From: Stentor coeruleus
Lineage: Eukaryota > Ciliophora > Heterotrichea > Heterotrichida > Stentoridae
Direction: 5' to 3'
NCBI GenBank assembly: GCA_001970955.1
Contig: MPUH01000820.1
Span: 1-33,202, forward strand
DNA: 33,202 bases
The translations under genes and the position numbers were made by a program. This document shows positions 19,557 through 28,881 of this stretch, piece after piece (positions within the stretch are counted from its first letter, which is position 1; each line of letters starts with the position of its first letter). Below the pieces are notes generated by a model. That model saw nothing but the letters and a program-made list of their open reading frames with translations, did no database searches and was not told the origin of the DNA.

Positions 19557-22500
19557 ATGCTAGCCCGTCCCCAAATACTCCAAAACACATCTCCAATAAT
19601 CCTCCACAGTATCAACCGCGTACGATACAAACCTTATCAAAACACTTCATCAAAGCCCCGTCCAAATATCCCTCGTAAATTCTCCCCACGTGTGAACAAA
19701 TCTTTTACCTGCTACCAAGAAATCCCATCATCAACACCTAAAAACCGAAGTTTATCTGTAGAAAAATACAAAATCCTATCAGGAGAAATATCCCCTAAAG
19801 TTCGTACAAAAAGTACAATTTTACGAACAAGAAATCTTCGTTCATCAAGTAAGCTTGTAAACGGACATCCAGGTCCAGGGGATTCTGAAGAAACAAAAGA
19901 GCAGAAATTAAAAAAAGAAATCGTTATATCATGGCTTGATAGAGGTCTTTCTGAAATGCGTTTAGGAGAATTTTCATCAGCAATTGTATTTTTTTCTAAG
20001 GTTTTAAAAGAGCAACCAAGTCATATTGATGCTCTTTTTAACAGAGCATGTTCTTTAATGAATGTTAGTGAACATAAACAAGCGATTCCTGATTTAATGA
20101 GTGTTTTACATGAGAATCCTTTATATGATAAGAATGTTTATATAGCTTTGGCGATGTGTTTTGCTAATTTGAATGATTATGACACTGCGATTAGGCAGCT
20201 TGGGAAAGGGCTTTTGAAATTCCCTAAGTTTATAGAAGGGTATGTGACTAGAGGGAAGTTGTTTGCCCAACAAATGCGTTGGGATAAAGCGGTACAAGAT
20301 TTTTATAAAGCGATATCTTTAAACCCGAATGAAGGTTCAGCATTTTTAAGCCTTGGAGATGCTTATTTATCTATGAATGATAAAAAAAATGCTATAAAAG
20401 CATACTCACAAGCAATACAATGTGGAGATACATCATCACAAGCATTAATAAAAAGAGCGAAGCTCTTTTTCGAACAACAAGAATTCTCAAAATCTATAAG
20501 TGACCTAGAACTTGCCTTATCATATAATTTTAATGACCCTGAAGCTTATTATTATAAAGCTTTAATATTATTAAGTCAAGAAAATCTTACAGAAGCAGCA
20601 TTATGTTTAGAACAAGTTATAAAATTCGATATTCAAGATAGGAAATATACCGGAGCAGCTATATACGATCTTGGGGCTATAAAAATCAAACAAAAAGATT
20701 ATTATGGGGCAATGCATACTTTTAAACGAGCAACAGACATAAATTTAGAAGTTAAAGAACAGAGAATACTTAAAGGTTATGTAGAAGCTATATTAAGTAT
20801 GATGAAAAGGAAATTTAAAGAAGGAATATCACAACTAACAAGAATTATTAAAAAAAAAGACCCTTTAATACAAGAATATATTGGAAACTGTTATGCATTT
20901 AGAGGATATGGTTATGCATCGTTAGAAAAACATGACCAAGCAGTTAAGAATCTTATATCAGCAAGTAAAATACAAGAACTTGATAATGCATCGAAATTTA
21001 ACCTACAAATCTCAACAGCTATAATAAAAGCTGATAAAGAACCTAATGAAGCTTTAAAAATAATCGAAGAAGCTCTAAAAGAATTCCCTAAAAATGTTGA
21101 ACCTTTATCATATCAAGCTGCTGTGTATTTTGCACAATCACGTAAAACTAATAATAAAAAACTTGGAGAAAAAGCTAAGACAATATTAGATAAAGCAATA
21201 AGTTTAAGGGATAGTGATAGTGATTTATACTTTTTTCGAGGACTTGTTTTATATTATTTAAATCGACCTATTGAAGCTGTTCCAGACTATGAAATCGCTA
21301 TAGATAAAGCTGAAGATAATATGCCAGTACATTTTATGTGTAGAGGATTATGTTATGCTCAGCTTAAACTTATAAAAGAAGCTATGCAAGATTTTTCTAT
21401 AGCAATACAGCTTAATGAAAACTTATCAGAACCGTATTATTATAGAGGAAGATGTGCTTATATTATGGATGATACTCAACAAGCTTTTCAAGATTTCCAG
21501 AAAATGATCACGAATAAACATGATGACCCTTTAGTCCATGTTCATGCTGGAAATTTACTTATGCTTGTTGGAAGTATTGATGATGCTAGTAAAGCTTTTA
21601 CTAATGCTAATTCTATAAAACCAACAGTAAATGCTTTTGTCCAAAGAGCCAAATGCTATATGATATTAGAAAAAATCGACCTTGCCCTTGGGGATTTAGA
21701 AAGCGCAGCAAGTGTTGAAAAATGCAAAGATGTGGACTTTGATATTGAAATGATAAAAATCATAAGTGAAACTGATGGTATTAATGATATCTATGAAGGA
21801 TTTAACTTGAATACAAAGCAAGGGTTGAATACAACAAAGACTTCTGAGGTCAAAAGCAAAGATTCTAACAATTCTAATGAAAGTATTTTAAACAAAAAAC
21901 TTGACCAGTTATCTAAAGTTTTAACTCTACAAGCAAAAGGGAATATTTTTAAAGAAAAGCATGTCCATTGGTATAAAGGTGTGTTTTTATTTATGCTAGG
22001 AGAAATTCAAAAAGCTAAAGTCGAATTCAAATCAGCTTTAGACACAAAATATGAATCAGAAGATTTAAACACAGATAAAGACAATAGTGAAGTTTTATAC
22101 AATCTAGCTTTATGTTATATCCTAAGTGAACAATATGATGCAGCCATAATTCATCTACAAGAACTTGTTTATATTCTAGAAAATACTGATAGAGGTAAAG
22201 TTTTATTATTAATAGGCATATTAAACCTAGCCTTACAACAAAACGATCAAGCTCGGGTAGTTATGCTTGAGGCTTTTAAATTTGACCCAACAACTTCAAC
22301 ATCATATCTTGAAGAAAAACCCAAAGTTGAAATCCTTCCTTTTTTTAGCAATTCGATCTTAGCTAAAAAATATCCTTTAAAAGTTATAAAAGTCAAAGAA
22401 TGCCATCCGATTTATCTTAGACCATCATTTAATTATCCTAATGCTAACCTTCCTTCTATGGATTTTTGTATTGAAGATAATGCTCTTGATAACTTTCTTG

Positions 22501-22853
22501 TTAAATCTGTTAAATGTAAACCTGAAGCACCATGGCTTAATAGAGTTAAAGGGACTATACAATTTACTGAAGAAATTAGGGAGTTACAAAGTGAATCTGT
22601 TGCTAGTACTGTAAAAAGTGATAGTGATGAAGAAAATGATAGTATTTTTGATAATAGTTTTTCGGAAATGAAAGTTTTTAGATCAGCTGCGGTATTTACA
22701 ATGAAAGATAAGGCGAAACAAGATACTGCTGAGTTGTTTAATTATGTGAAGAAAAAAGATGAACCGGGGAATGTGGTGATTGCTGATGCTTCGGAGGATG
22801 TGAAAAGGAAAATTGATTCGATTTGCAGTTCGAATTTTGAAGATTATGACTGA
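19557..22853 (+). CDS. large TPR-repeat protein
   Basis: The product has 1098 residues. After a basic, Pro/Ser-rich N-terminus of about 110 residues, a long series of 34-residue TPR helical hairpins runs from about 120 to about 750, and a further group from about 790 to 925. Typical units are ALFNRACSLMNVSEHKQAI, AFLSLGDAYLSMNDKKNAI, PYYYRGRCAYIMDDTQQAF and VLYNLALCYILSEQYDAAI. The C-terminal 170 residues are not TPR-like and end in an acidic, Ser-rich tail. TPR solenoids mediate protein-protein contacts; long ones occur in ciliary transport, the Hsp90 machinery and RNA complexes, and this sequence does not choose between them. The start is ATG at 19557. The stop is TGA, followed two codons later by in-frame TAA. 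The C-rich first codons and G-rich last codons show the strand bias described in the findings. Confidence 0.93.
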   Translation: MLARPQILQNTSPIILHSINRVRYKPYQNTSSKPRPNIPRKFSPRVNKSFTCYQEIPSSTPKNRSLSVEKYKILSGEISPKVRTKSTILRTRNLRSSSKLVNGHPGPGDSEETKEQKLKKEIVISWLDRGLSEMRLGEFSSAIVFFSKVLKEQPSHIDALFNRACSLMNVSEHKQAIPDLMSVLHENPLYDKNVYIALAMCFANLNDYDTAIRQLGKGLLKFPKFIEGYVTRGKLFAQQMRWDKAVQDFYKAISLNPNEGSAFLSLGDAYLSMNDKKNAIKAYSQAIQCGDTSSQALIKRAKLFFEQQEFSKSISDLELALSYNFNDPEAYYYKALILLSQENLTEAALCLEQVIKFDIQDRKYTGAAIYDLGAIKIKQKDYYGAMHTFKRATDINLEVKEQRILKGYVEAILSMMKRKFKEGISQLTRIIKKKDPLIQEYIGNCYAFRGYGYASLEKHDQAVKNLISASKIQELDNASKFNLQISTAIIKADKEPNEALKIIEEALKEFPKNVEPLSYQAAVYFAQSRKTNNKKLGEKAKTILDKAISLRDSDSDLYFFRGLVLYYLNRPIEAVPDYEIAIDKAEDNMPVHFMCRGLCYAQLKLIKEAMQDFSIAIQLNENLSEPYYYRGRCAYIMDDTQQAFQDFQKMITNKHDDPLVHVHAGNLLMLVGSIDDASKAFTNANSIKPTVNAFVQRAKCYMILEKIDLALGDLESAASVEKCKDVDFDIEMIKIISETDGINDIYEGFNLNTKQGLNTTKTSEVKSKDSNNSNESILNKKLDQLSKVLTLQAKGNIFKEKHVHWYKGVFLFMLGEIQKAKVEFKSALDTKYESEDLNTDKDNSEVLYNLALCYILSEQYDAAIIHLQELVYILENTDRGKVLLLIGILNLALQQNDQARVVMLEAFKFDPTTSTSYLEEKPKVEILPFFSNSILAKKYPLKVIKVKECHPIYLRPSFNYPNANLPSMDFCIEDNALDNFLVKSVKCKPEAPWLNRVKGTIQFTEEIRELQSESVASTVKSDSDEENDSIFDNSFSEMKVFRSAAVFTMKDKAKQDTAELFNYVKKKDEPGNVVIADASEDVKRKIDSICSSNFEDYD

Positions 22854-22888
22854 AGGTAATAATATGATTTTATGATTTTTGGTTAAAG

Positions 22889-25438
22889 TTAACTAGGTGG
22901 AAGCTCATTTTTTGCCTCTTCTGGGCTTGTTTGAGGTTTTGGTTGGTCTTGAAGGATTTCGTTTAACTGGTCTTTAGGCTCACTAGTTTTTAATTCTGGA
23001 GTTGAAGGCTTTTCTGTATCTTCAGTTGGTATTGTAGGGTCTTTTTTATCCTGTTCAGGTTTTAAAAGGTCTTCATGGGTAGATTGAGAGGGGATTTTCT
23101 GCTCTTCTATTATGCTTTTATTAGGGATCTCACTTTCCGAAGGCTCTTCAGTTTTAACTAGTTCTAATTCCGCTTTTACTATAATTTTATCGTCACCAAG
23201 ATTTTCGCTTAATTGAACTTTAGTATCATCTTTTACTAATGCTTCAGATTCCAATATTTTATCTTCAACTTCTTTTTTCTCACAAGGATTTTCTATAACT
23301 TTTTCTTCTTTTTTCTCACAAGGATTTTCTGCAACACCCTCTTCTTCTTTTTTCTCACAAAGATTTTCTACAACTTTTTCTTCTTCTTTTTTCTCAAAAA
23401 GATTTTCTACAACACTCTCTTCTTCTTTTTTCTCACAAAGATTTTCTACAACACCTTCTTCTTCTTTTTTCTCACAAGGATTTTCTACAACTTTTTCTTC
23501 TTCTTTTTTCTCACAAGGATTTTCTACAACTTTTTCTTCTTCTTTTTTCTCACAAGGATTTTCTACAACTTTTTCTTCTTCTTTCTTCTCACAAGGATTT
23601 TCTACAACTTTTTTTTCTTCTTTCTTCTCACAAGGATTTTCTACAACTTTTTCTTCCTTTTGCCCACAAGGATTTTCCACAACACCCTTTTCTTCTTTTT
23701 CCACACAAGGATTTTCCAAAACACCCTTTTCTTCTTTTTCCACACAAGGATTTTCTACAACTTTTTCTTTATAACTTTTTTTATTTTCTTCTTTCTTACC
23801 ACTTTTCAGATTCTCAGTAATTTTAACTTCATAAGGATTAGCATCTTTAACCACATTGAAGAACTCAAATATTTTCGGATAAGCTGACCCAGTTGTATAT
23901 TCATGTTTAGAATGTCCTGATGATACATAAATAATATCACTTGAATATCTAGTTTGAATAGTATCTAAAGGAGCAGAAGATGCAACCCAATCCACAGCAT
24001 ATCTTCTCATGAATTTTAATTTTTCATTAGTCATTCCATGATATCCATGAACAGCATCAGTAAAAGCTATACCTTTAACCCTTGATTTGAATTCTTCCCA
24101 AAATGAATTCATTAAACTTACTGTGGATATACCTCCACAAGAATGTCCTACTATATAAATATCATGAGCTTGACAACTTCTGATAAAATTTTTCCATAGA
24201 TAATTTCCATGTTTTTCTAATGAACTATTGAATGGGATTGATTTATGTGAAGCTTTATCGTAGTTGTAGTTTGGGTTGAAAACTAAGACTTCGAAATTGT
24301 TTTTATTAGCATAGTCGAGAAATGGGAATACGGAACCGGTAATAAGAGAGTCGTTTATACAAACTGATCGAGCCCAAAGACCTGCCCTTACAGCACCAGC
24401 GCCTTGGATTAGTAGCATAAGTTTTTCCCTATGATTACCATCTGTGTTTCTTAAAGTCTTAGTCATAAACACATTACATTTGATACCGCTATCATCATGC
24501 TCATCCAGTGGAATCCAAACTTCCTCTAAGCCATATTTTTCAATCATCTGTTCTTGGACATATTTTTGTATCACATCTCCAAGCATTTCATAATGACTTT
24601 GTCCTTTAAATTTAAATTTCTCATTTGTTTTTATATCTCTAAGGACTTGATCCTTATCAAACTCATAGCCAAATTCTTCTCTGAGTTTTTCTAAAGAACT
24701 TAGTTTCTTTGGTTCTAAGACATGAGGAATATTTTCTATAGGATTTTCTTCCTTTTTTAATTCTTTTGCTTCTTCATGCATTGCTGGAGGATTTTCTATA
24801 GTATTTTCTTCCTTTTTTATTTCTTTTGCTTCTTCATGCATTGTTGGAGGATTTTCTATAGTATTTTCTTCCTTTATTATTTCTTTTGCTTCCTTATGCA
24901 TTGTTGGAGTATTTTCTATAGCATTTTCCTCCTTTGCCATTTCTTTTGCTTCTTCATGCATTGTTGGAAGATTTTCCTTTTCACATGGTTTATTTTCATC
25001 AATAATTTTAGGTTCAGTGATTAAAAGAATACTTTCATGTTTTTTGTGATCTTCTAAGTTTTCAGGTTCAGTTTCAGGTATAATTGAATTATAGTCTTCT
25101 AAGTTTTCAGGTTTAGCTTCAGGTTCAACTGAATTGTGATCTTCTAAGTTTTCAGGTTTAGCTTCAGGTTCAACTGAATTGTGATCTTCTAAGTTTTCAG
25201 GTTTAGCTTCAGGTTCAACTGAATTTTGAAGAAACTTAACTTCAGATTCATTAGGATTTTCAGGATTTATAGCTTCTAGCTTTTCAAGATTATCACTATC
25301 AGGAAAATCTTTTTTTTCTTGGGTTATTAAATTCTCAGAGCTTTGAACAACACTCCCACTCTTTTGCTCTATGGAATTTCCTTCATTTATTTTTGCTTCA
25401 TCAGTGGGTGGATCTTTTGATACTTCAGAGCTCATCAT
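22889..25438 (-). CDS. Arb2/FAM172-like alpha/beta-hydrolase-fold protein with flanking tandem repeats
   Basis: The product has 849 residues. The N-terminal 240 residues are acidic, with two repeat sets: about four copies of a 15-residue unit (VEPEAKPENLEDHNS) and about four of a 20-residue unit (PPTMHEEAKEIKKEENTIEN). Residues about 245-527 form a globular domain with MLLIQGAGAVRAGLWARSV, a GHSCGG nucleophile-elbow-like motif near 430, and YVSSGHSKHEYTTGSAYP. These match my recollection of the Arb2/FAM172 family, which shares an alpha/beta-hydrolase fold and is linked in fission yeast to Argonaute complexes and heterochromatin. Whether Ser in GHSCGG is catalytic is unknown. The C-terminal part carries 13 copies of a Glu/Lys/Val unit (ENPCEKKEEEKVV) and an acidic tail. 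The start is ATG at 25438 and the stop is TAA. Function here is inferred only from the fold. Confidence 0.82.
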   Translation of the reverse strand: MMSSEVSKDPPTDEAKINEGNSIEQKSGSVVQSSENLITQEKKDFPDSDNLEKLEAINPENPNESEVKFLQNSVEPEAKPENLEDHNSVEPEAKPENLEDHNSVEPEAKPENLEDYNSIIPETEPENLEDHKKHESILLITEPKIIDENKPCEKENLPTMHEEAKEMAKEENAIENTPTMHKEAKEIIKEENTIENPPTMHEEAKEIKKEENTIENPPAMHEEAKELKKEENPIENIPHVLEPKKLSSLEKLREEFGYEFDKDQVLRDIKTNEKFKFKGQSHYEMLGDVIQKYVQEQMIEKYGLEEVWIPLDEHDDSGIKCNVFMTKTLRNTDGNHREKLMLLIQGAGAVRAGLWARSVCINDSLITGSVFPFLDYANKNNFEVLVFNPNYNYDKASHKSIPFNSSLEKHGNYLWKNFIRSCQAHDIYIVGHSCGGISTVSLMNSFWEEFKSRVKGIAFTDAVHGYHGMTNEKLKFMRRYAVDWVASSAPLDTIQTRYSSDIIYVSSGHSKHEYTTGSAYPKIFEFFNVVKDANPYEVKITENLKSGKKEENKKSYKEKVVENPCVEKEEKGVLENPCVEKEEKGVVENPCGQKEEKVVENPCEKKEEKKVVENPCEKKEEEKVVENPCEKKEEEKVVENPCEKKEEEKVVENPCEKKEEEGVVENLCEKKEEESVVENLFEKKEEEKVVENLCEKKEEEGVAENPCEKKEEKVIENPCEKKEVEDKILESEALVKDDTKVQLSENLGDDKIIVKAELELVKTEEPSESEIPNKSIIEEQKIPSQSTHEDLLKPEQDKKDPTIPTEDTEKPSTPELKTSEPKDQLNEILQDQPKPQTSPEEAKNELPPS
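23252..23755 (-). repeat. in-frame tandem array of about 13 units of 36-39 bp
   Basis: The units encode variants of ENPCEKKEEEKVV inside the Arb2-like gene. Three central copies are identical at protein level, and outer copies carry changes such as GQ, GVL, ENLF and VEDKIL. Units are 12 to 14 codons, so changes stay in frame. The near identity of the central units suggests recent copying or slippage. The array is Glu/Lys/Val-rich and should be highly charged. Confidence 0.9.
24736..24980 (-). repeat. in-frame tandem array of four 60-bp units
   Basis: The units encode variants of TMHEEAKEIKKEENTIENPP (20 residues each), N-terminal to the Arb2-like domain. Copies differ at a few positions (EMAKEENAIENT, EIIKEENTIENP, ELKKEENPIENI), so this array is older or more constrained than the C-terminal one. 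It is acidic/basic mixed and probably helical. Confidence 0.85.
25047..25232 (-). repeat. in-frame tandem array of four 45-bp units
   Basis: The units encode three near-identical copies of VEPEAKPENLEDHNS and a diverged fourth (IIPETEPENLEDHKK). They lie closer to the N-terminus than the 60-bp array. The nearly identical DNA of the first copies points to recent unequal exchange or slippage. Confidence 0.85.
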
Positions 25439-26525
25439 ATTTACTAAAATATAGACTATTATGATTCAATTATATTTATCAAATAATAGTTTATTTTAAA
25501 GCACCTTTATAGGGTATGGATAATTGAATGTTAATTAATTATCTCCCAGGGTTTATAACTGAGTAGTAGCAAGAGCATACTAGCATAATACAATTATATG
25601 ATAAAATTAATAAAATTTAGAATTATTGAAAGAATATAAATAAATATGAAGAGAAAAAAGCAACTTAAATTTGCATTTAACTTTGATTTTAATGTAATAT
25701 AATTAATAATTTACACTCACATTTAGGCATACCTCTAGCTGATTTTTAACTATAAAACTCTTAATTATATTGTCTTTTCCAGTTCACTAAAGGTATTTTT
25801 TTAATTGTTCTTCAAATTTGTCTTTGTAAAATACTACTTTAATCAGTGAAATTCCTTTTAAACTATTTCAGAATATCTTTAAGTATTTTTCTTTCATTAA
25901 ATTAACATGAGCATTTCTTTGCTTTTTGCACAATTTATCATCATGTCTTTCAGCATTGCTTGAATTTTGATCCTCAGTGCGATATATAATATGCGTTTAA
26001 GTTAGTTTTAATGCAAAGTATATATAAATTACTTGTGATATGATGATATTAGCATTATTAAATTACAAATAATAGTATGCTAGATTCTCTTCTACTCTAT
26101 ATACTAATGTTTCGATACTATTAAAGCAATTAGTGATTTTTATAGCCGCAATAAAAACTAATTAATAAAAAACACTAGAAAGACTACTTTTTTCATAAGG
26201 TCTTTAATATATAAACATAATTCTTACTTCAAATAATTATAATACAAATCTTAAAAATAAAAAAAAAATTATTATTATCTCATCTATAATTATCTGATAC
26301 TTCCTATTTACCCATTATTTCACAAAAACAATCACATCCAAAAAAAACTAAAAATCTCTCCCTCAAACTTTCTATCCATTACACATATTCCTATAAACTA
26401 AAACCAATCCATTCACATTCCCTAATCTCAAGCACTACTTTACTTAATCTCTTTCACAAGCCTCTAACATAATTTTCCTATTATTTTTCCCATCTATTAA
26501 TTTTCTCGCCTAACTTCATATAATA
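25439..26525. other. divergent intergenic region
   Basis: This gap of 1087 bases lies between two divergent start codons. The plus strand is more G-containing near 25440-25690 and strongly C-biased at about 26280-26520, just before the F-BAR-like gene. No frame above noise, tRNA-like or repeat structure was seen. Confidence 0.55.
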
Positions 26526-27791
26526 ATGCTGAAACTATGGGAAGATGAAAGAAATACTAAGCTATCTTGGCAGAAGCGTACATTAGAATCTCTAACCTCC
26601 TACATCTTTACCCGAGCTGTAAGAAGCAAAGAGACTTCTGTCGCAGTCTGTAAATACTTAAAAGATCATGCAGAAGCAGATATATCATATTCAATACAAT
26701 TAAAAAACCAGCTTATGTATCTTCCTTCATCCTCCTCTTCAATTAATACATCAATCACACTAAAATCAAGTTTAGCCATACTAAGTCAAATTCAATCAAA
26801 TCTATCAAATTCTTTTAAAGACCTTGCTCAAGGTATAGAACAGTAATGAATATTAAGAATTATCAATACAAAACTTGCAACAAACTTAATGGAATATGAA
26901 AACGAAATCTCAGAAGCCAGTTCTAAATGTCAGACTATATTAAATGAACTGAATTTTATGTTTGCTAAAGCTGATAAGCATTTTCGTGAATATATAAATG
27001 TTTGTAATTCACAAGATACGCAGATCGCAAAGCAAAAACCTTTGACTACATGTTTATGGCTTAGTGAAAGTCGATATATTATCACGGTTTTATCTTTATC
27101 TAACCTTTTATTGACATATACAGGATTAGTTAAAATGTGTTGGGAAATGCTTAAAAGGTTAGAAAGTAATAGAGTAGCTTGTGTTAAAGATTCCCTCTAT
27201 AGTTTTTTAACCCTTCATAATAGTGTTTTTCGTCAAAATACTGAAGATGTGTCTGTGATTCTTCAAGAAGTTCCAAGCGATTCAGTTGAAATGAATAAAA
27301 TACTAAATGCTGATGATTTAGAAACACTTATAAATGAATATGGCTGCGAGGATCCTTTTGATTCATTTAAAAACTACATTTTGCCTCAAGTGCCGAAAAA
27401 AAGTCTTATAGTAAAAGAAGGGCTTATTGAAAGAGAAACTGGGGTTTTTAAAGTTTGGAAAACAAGCTACGCTGTGCTGACAGTCGATAAATTTCTTCAT
27501 ATTTTCAATGATAACCCATACAAAGATATTGAAACTGAGAATATTGGTGAAGCTATTATAATAAAAAAAAGTTTTGTTTCAGGTAGAGAATTTCACGAGC
27601 CTATAAACTCATGTTATTTATCTAAAGCGAATATTATAGAAAACGAAGAGCTTTATTTTGAGATTATTGAAGCTAAACAGATTGGATTACTTAGTAAACT
27701 TTCTGCACCTCGAAGAAGCGTCTTTAAGCTCAACACTTTAAGGGATTTCTTAGACTGGGTTTTTGCTATAAAACAACAAGCTTTATTATAA
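26526..27791 (+). CDS. F-BAR-like and PH-domain protein (two exons)
   Basis: Exons are 26526-26842 and 26858-27791, separated by a 15-nt intron, giving 416 residues. Residues about 1-270 are mainly helical, starting LWEDERNTKLSWQKRTLESL, with features of F-BAR/FCH domains (long amphipathic helices, HAEADISYSIQLKNQL near 49-64). Residues about 291-414 form a PH domain: IVKEGLIERETGVFKVWKTS at its first strands, then YAVLTVDKFLHIF, and a terminal helix with the conserved Trp (TLRDFLDWVFAIKQQ). Such proteins bind curved, phosphoinositide-containing membranes and link them to the cytoskeleton; endocytosis or cortical membrane shaping is a sensible inference. The PH call is firmer than the F-BAR call. 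The start is ATG at 26526, the first Met, and the stop is TAA. It converges with the PKA gene, 136 bp apart. Confidence 0.82.
26843..26857 (+). other. 15-nt spliceosomal intron in the F-BAR/PH gene
   Basis: The sequence is GTAATGAATATTAAG, phase 2: it splits a Gln codon as CA|A. If retained, the frame ends at once with TAA. Removal joins GIEQ to IINTKLATNLMEYENE, continuing a helical segment. The intron is 15 nt, divisible by three, with A at position 10. Confidence 0.95.
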
Positions 27792-27927
27792 ATCTTTTCA
27801 ATATAATTAGACCTTTACTTAAAATTCCTATTCCAACTTTTTATATAACTTTTATACAACATTTTTTATACACTAATTCCTTATGTCAATCAAAAAATTC
27901 TAAGTTCATGATAAGCTTATTACTAGG

Positions 27928-28881
27928 CTACCAATTCAAGAATGGGTCATCTGAATGTTTAATCGGAGGTGATAAAGTAGACGAATCAGGATATCTTGGG
28001 AAATTCGAAGCGTCACCTGCTGACTTAACTGGGGGTCTATAAGGCATATCAATAGTTTTCTGTACCAATCTCTGCCAGTCTAATCCAGAAAAAAACCTAT
28101 GATTCTTAATATCATTCACTCCATTTTTCAAGTTCCCATAACGTTTCGTCAAATCTGATACAAGAAGATGCTTAACAAGGCTCTTCCCATTTTTATCGAA
28201 GTTTCTAGGGAATTTTATCTTACCTTTAAGTATTTTCTGATATATACTCATTGGATCTTCATCTGAAAAAGGGTCAATCCCAGCAAGCATTTCATAAATA
28301 ATAACCCCTAAAGTCCACCAATCAACAGGTTTTCCATGTCCTTTATTCAACAATATTTCTGGAGCTAAATATTCAGGAGTTCCACAAAGTGTATATGTTC
28401 TTCCTTCAACCACTTTAGCAAAGCCGAAATCTGTAAGTTTCAAATACCCATCAGGACTAATCAAAAGGTTCTCAGGCTTAAGATCTCTGTATATAATATT
28501 CATTGAATGAAGATATTCAAACATTAAAGTTATTTGCCCAGAGAAAAGTCTTGTGTGATTTGAGTCAAGTCTTCCAATGTTTCTAAGATAAGTAAATAAC
28601 TCACCACCTGAAATATACTCAAGGCCTAGATAAAGATAGCGATCATCTTGAGTATAACCAATGAGATTGACTAAAAAAGGATGGTGGATTGTCCTGAGGA
28701 TTGAAAATTCTGAAATCACATGGTCGACTTGTTTTAGTCTTAAAATTTCAGCTTTTTTTAATATTTTTAGAGCGACGAACTCCCCTGTGGCTTTGACCCT
28801 TGCAAGTTTTACTCGACCAAATGACCCGGTGCCTAGTGTTTGCATGATATCGAATTCGTTCAACGTGAACTTTTTGGCCAT
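27928..28881 (-). CDS. cAMP-dependent protein kinase catalytic subunit (PKA-C) homologue
   Basis: The product has 317 residues and is nearly all kinase domain. Visible elements are GTGSFG (17-22), Lys39 in VALKI, HPFLVNL, GGELF, YRDLKPEN with catalytic Asp133, DFG (151-153), the activation loop GRTYTLCGTPEYLAPE with Thr164 matching the PKA activation site, and PVDWWTLGV. The tail ends DPFLNW, replacing the FxxF terminus of animal PKA with F-L-N-W. These features point to PKA rather than PKG, as no cyclic-nucleotide domain is present. The enzyme phosphorylates Ser/Thr in basic contexts when released from regulatory subunits by cAMP; in ciliates PKA is linked to ciliary beating. The start ATG is at 28881 and the stop is TAG. 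The TPR and 7TM proteins nearby are not shown to be its partners. Confidence 0.95.
   Translation of the reverse strand: MAKKFTLNEFDIMQTLGTGSFGRVKLARVKATGEFVALKILKKAEILRLKQVDHVISEFSILRTIHHPFLVNLIGYTQDDRYLYLGLEYISGGELFTYLRNIGRLDSNHTRLFSGQITLMFEYLHSMNIIYRDLKPENLLISPDGYLKLTDFGFAKVVEGRTYTLCGTPEYLAPEILLNKGHGKPVDWWTLGVIIYEMLAGIDPFSDEDPMSIYQKILKGKIKFPRNFDKNGKSLVKHLLVSDLTKRYGNLKNGVNDIKNHRFFSGLDWQRLVQKTIDMPYRPPVKSAGDASNFPRYPDSSTLSPPIKHSDDPFLNW

Noticed and set aside
19557..22853. Blepharisma-type code (UGA as Trp)
   Set aside because: Conserved Trp positions are TGG (for example DWW in PKA) and no gene has an internal in-frame TGA; the two TGA codons are at natural protein ends.
23660..23887. Plus-strand frame of about 75 codons, Phe/Thr/Ile-rich
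   Set aside because: It is the antisense of the Glu/Lys tandem repeat of the Arb2-like gene; the GAA/AAA codons read backwards as TTC/TTT create an artificial open frame.
24776..25024. Plus-strand frame of about 82 codons with a Cys/Phe repeat
   Set aside because: Antisense of the 60-bp repeat array in the same gene; no independent evidence.
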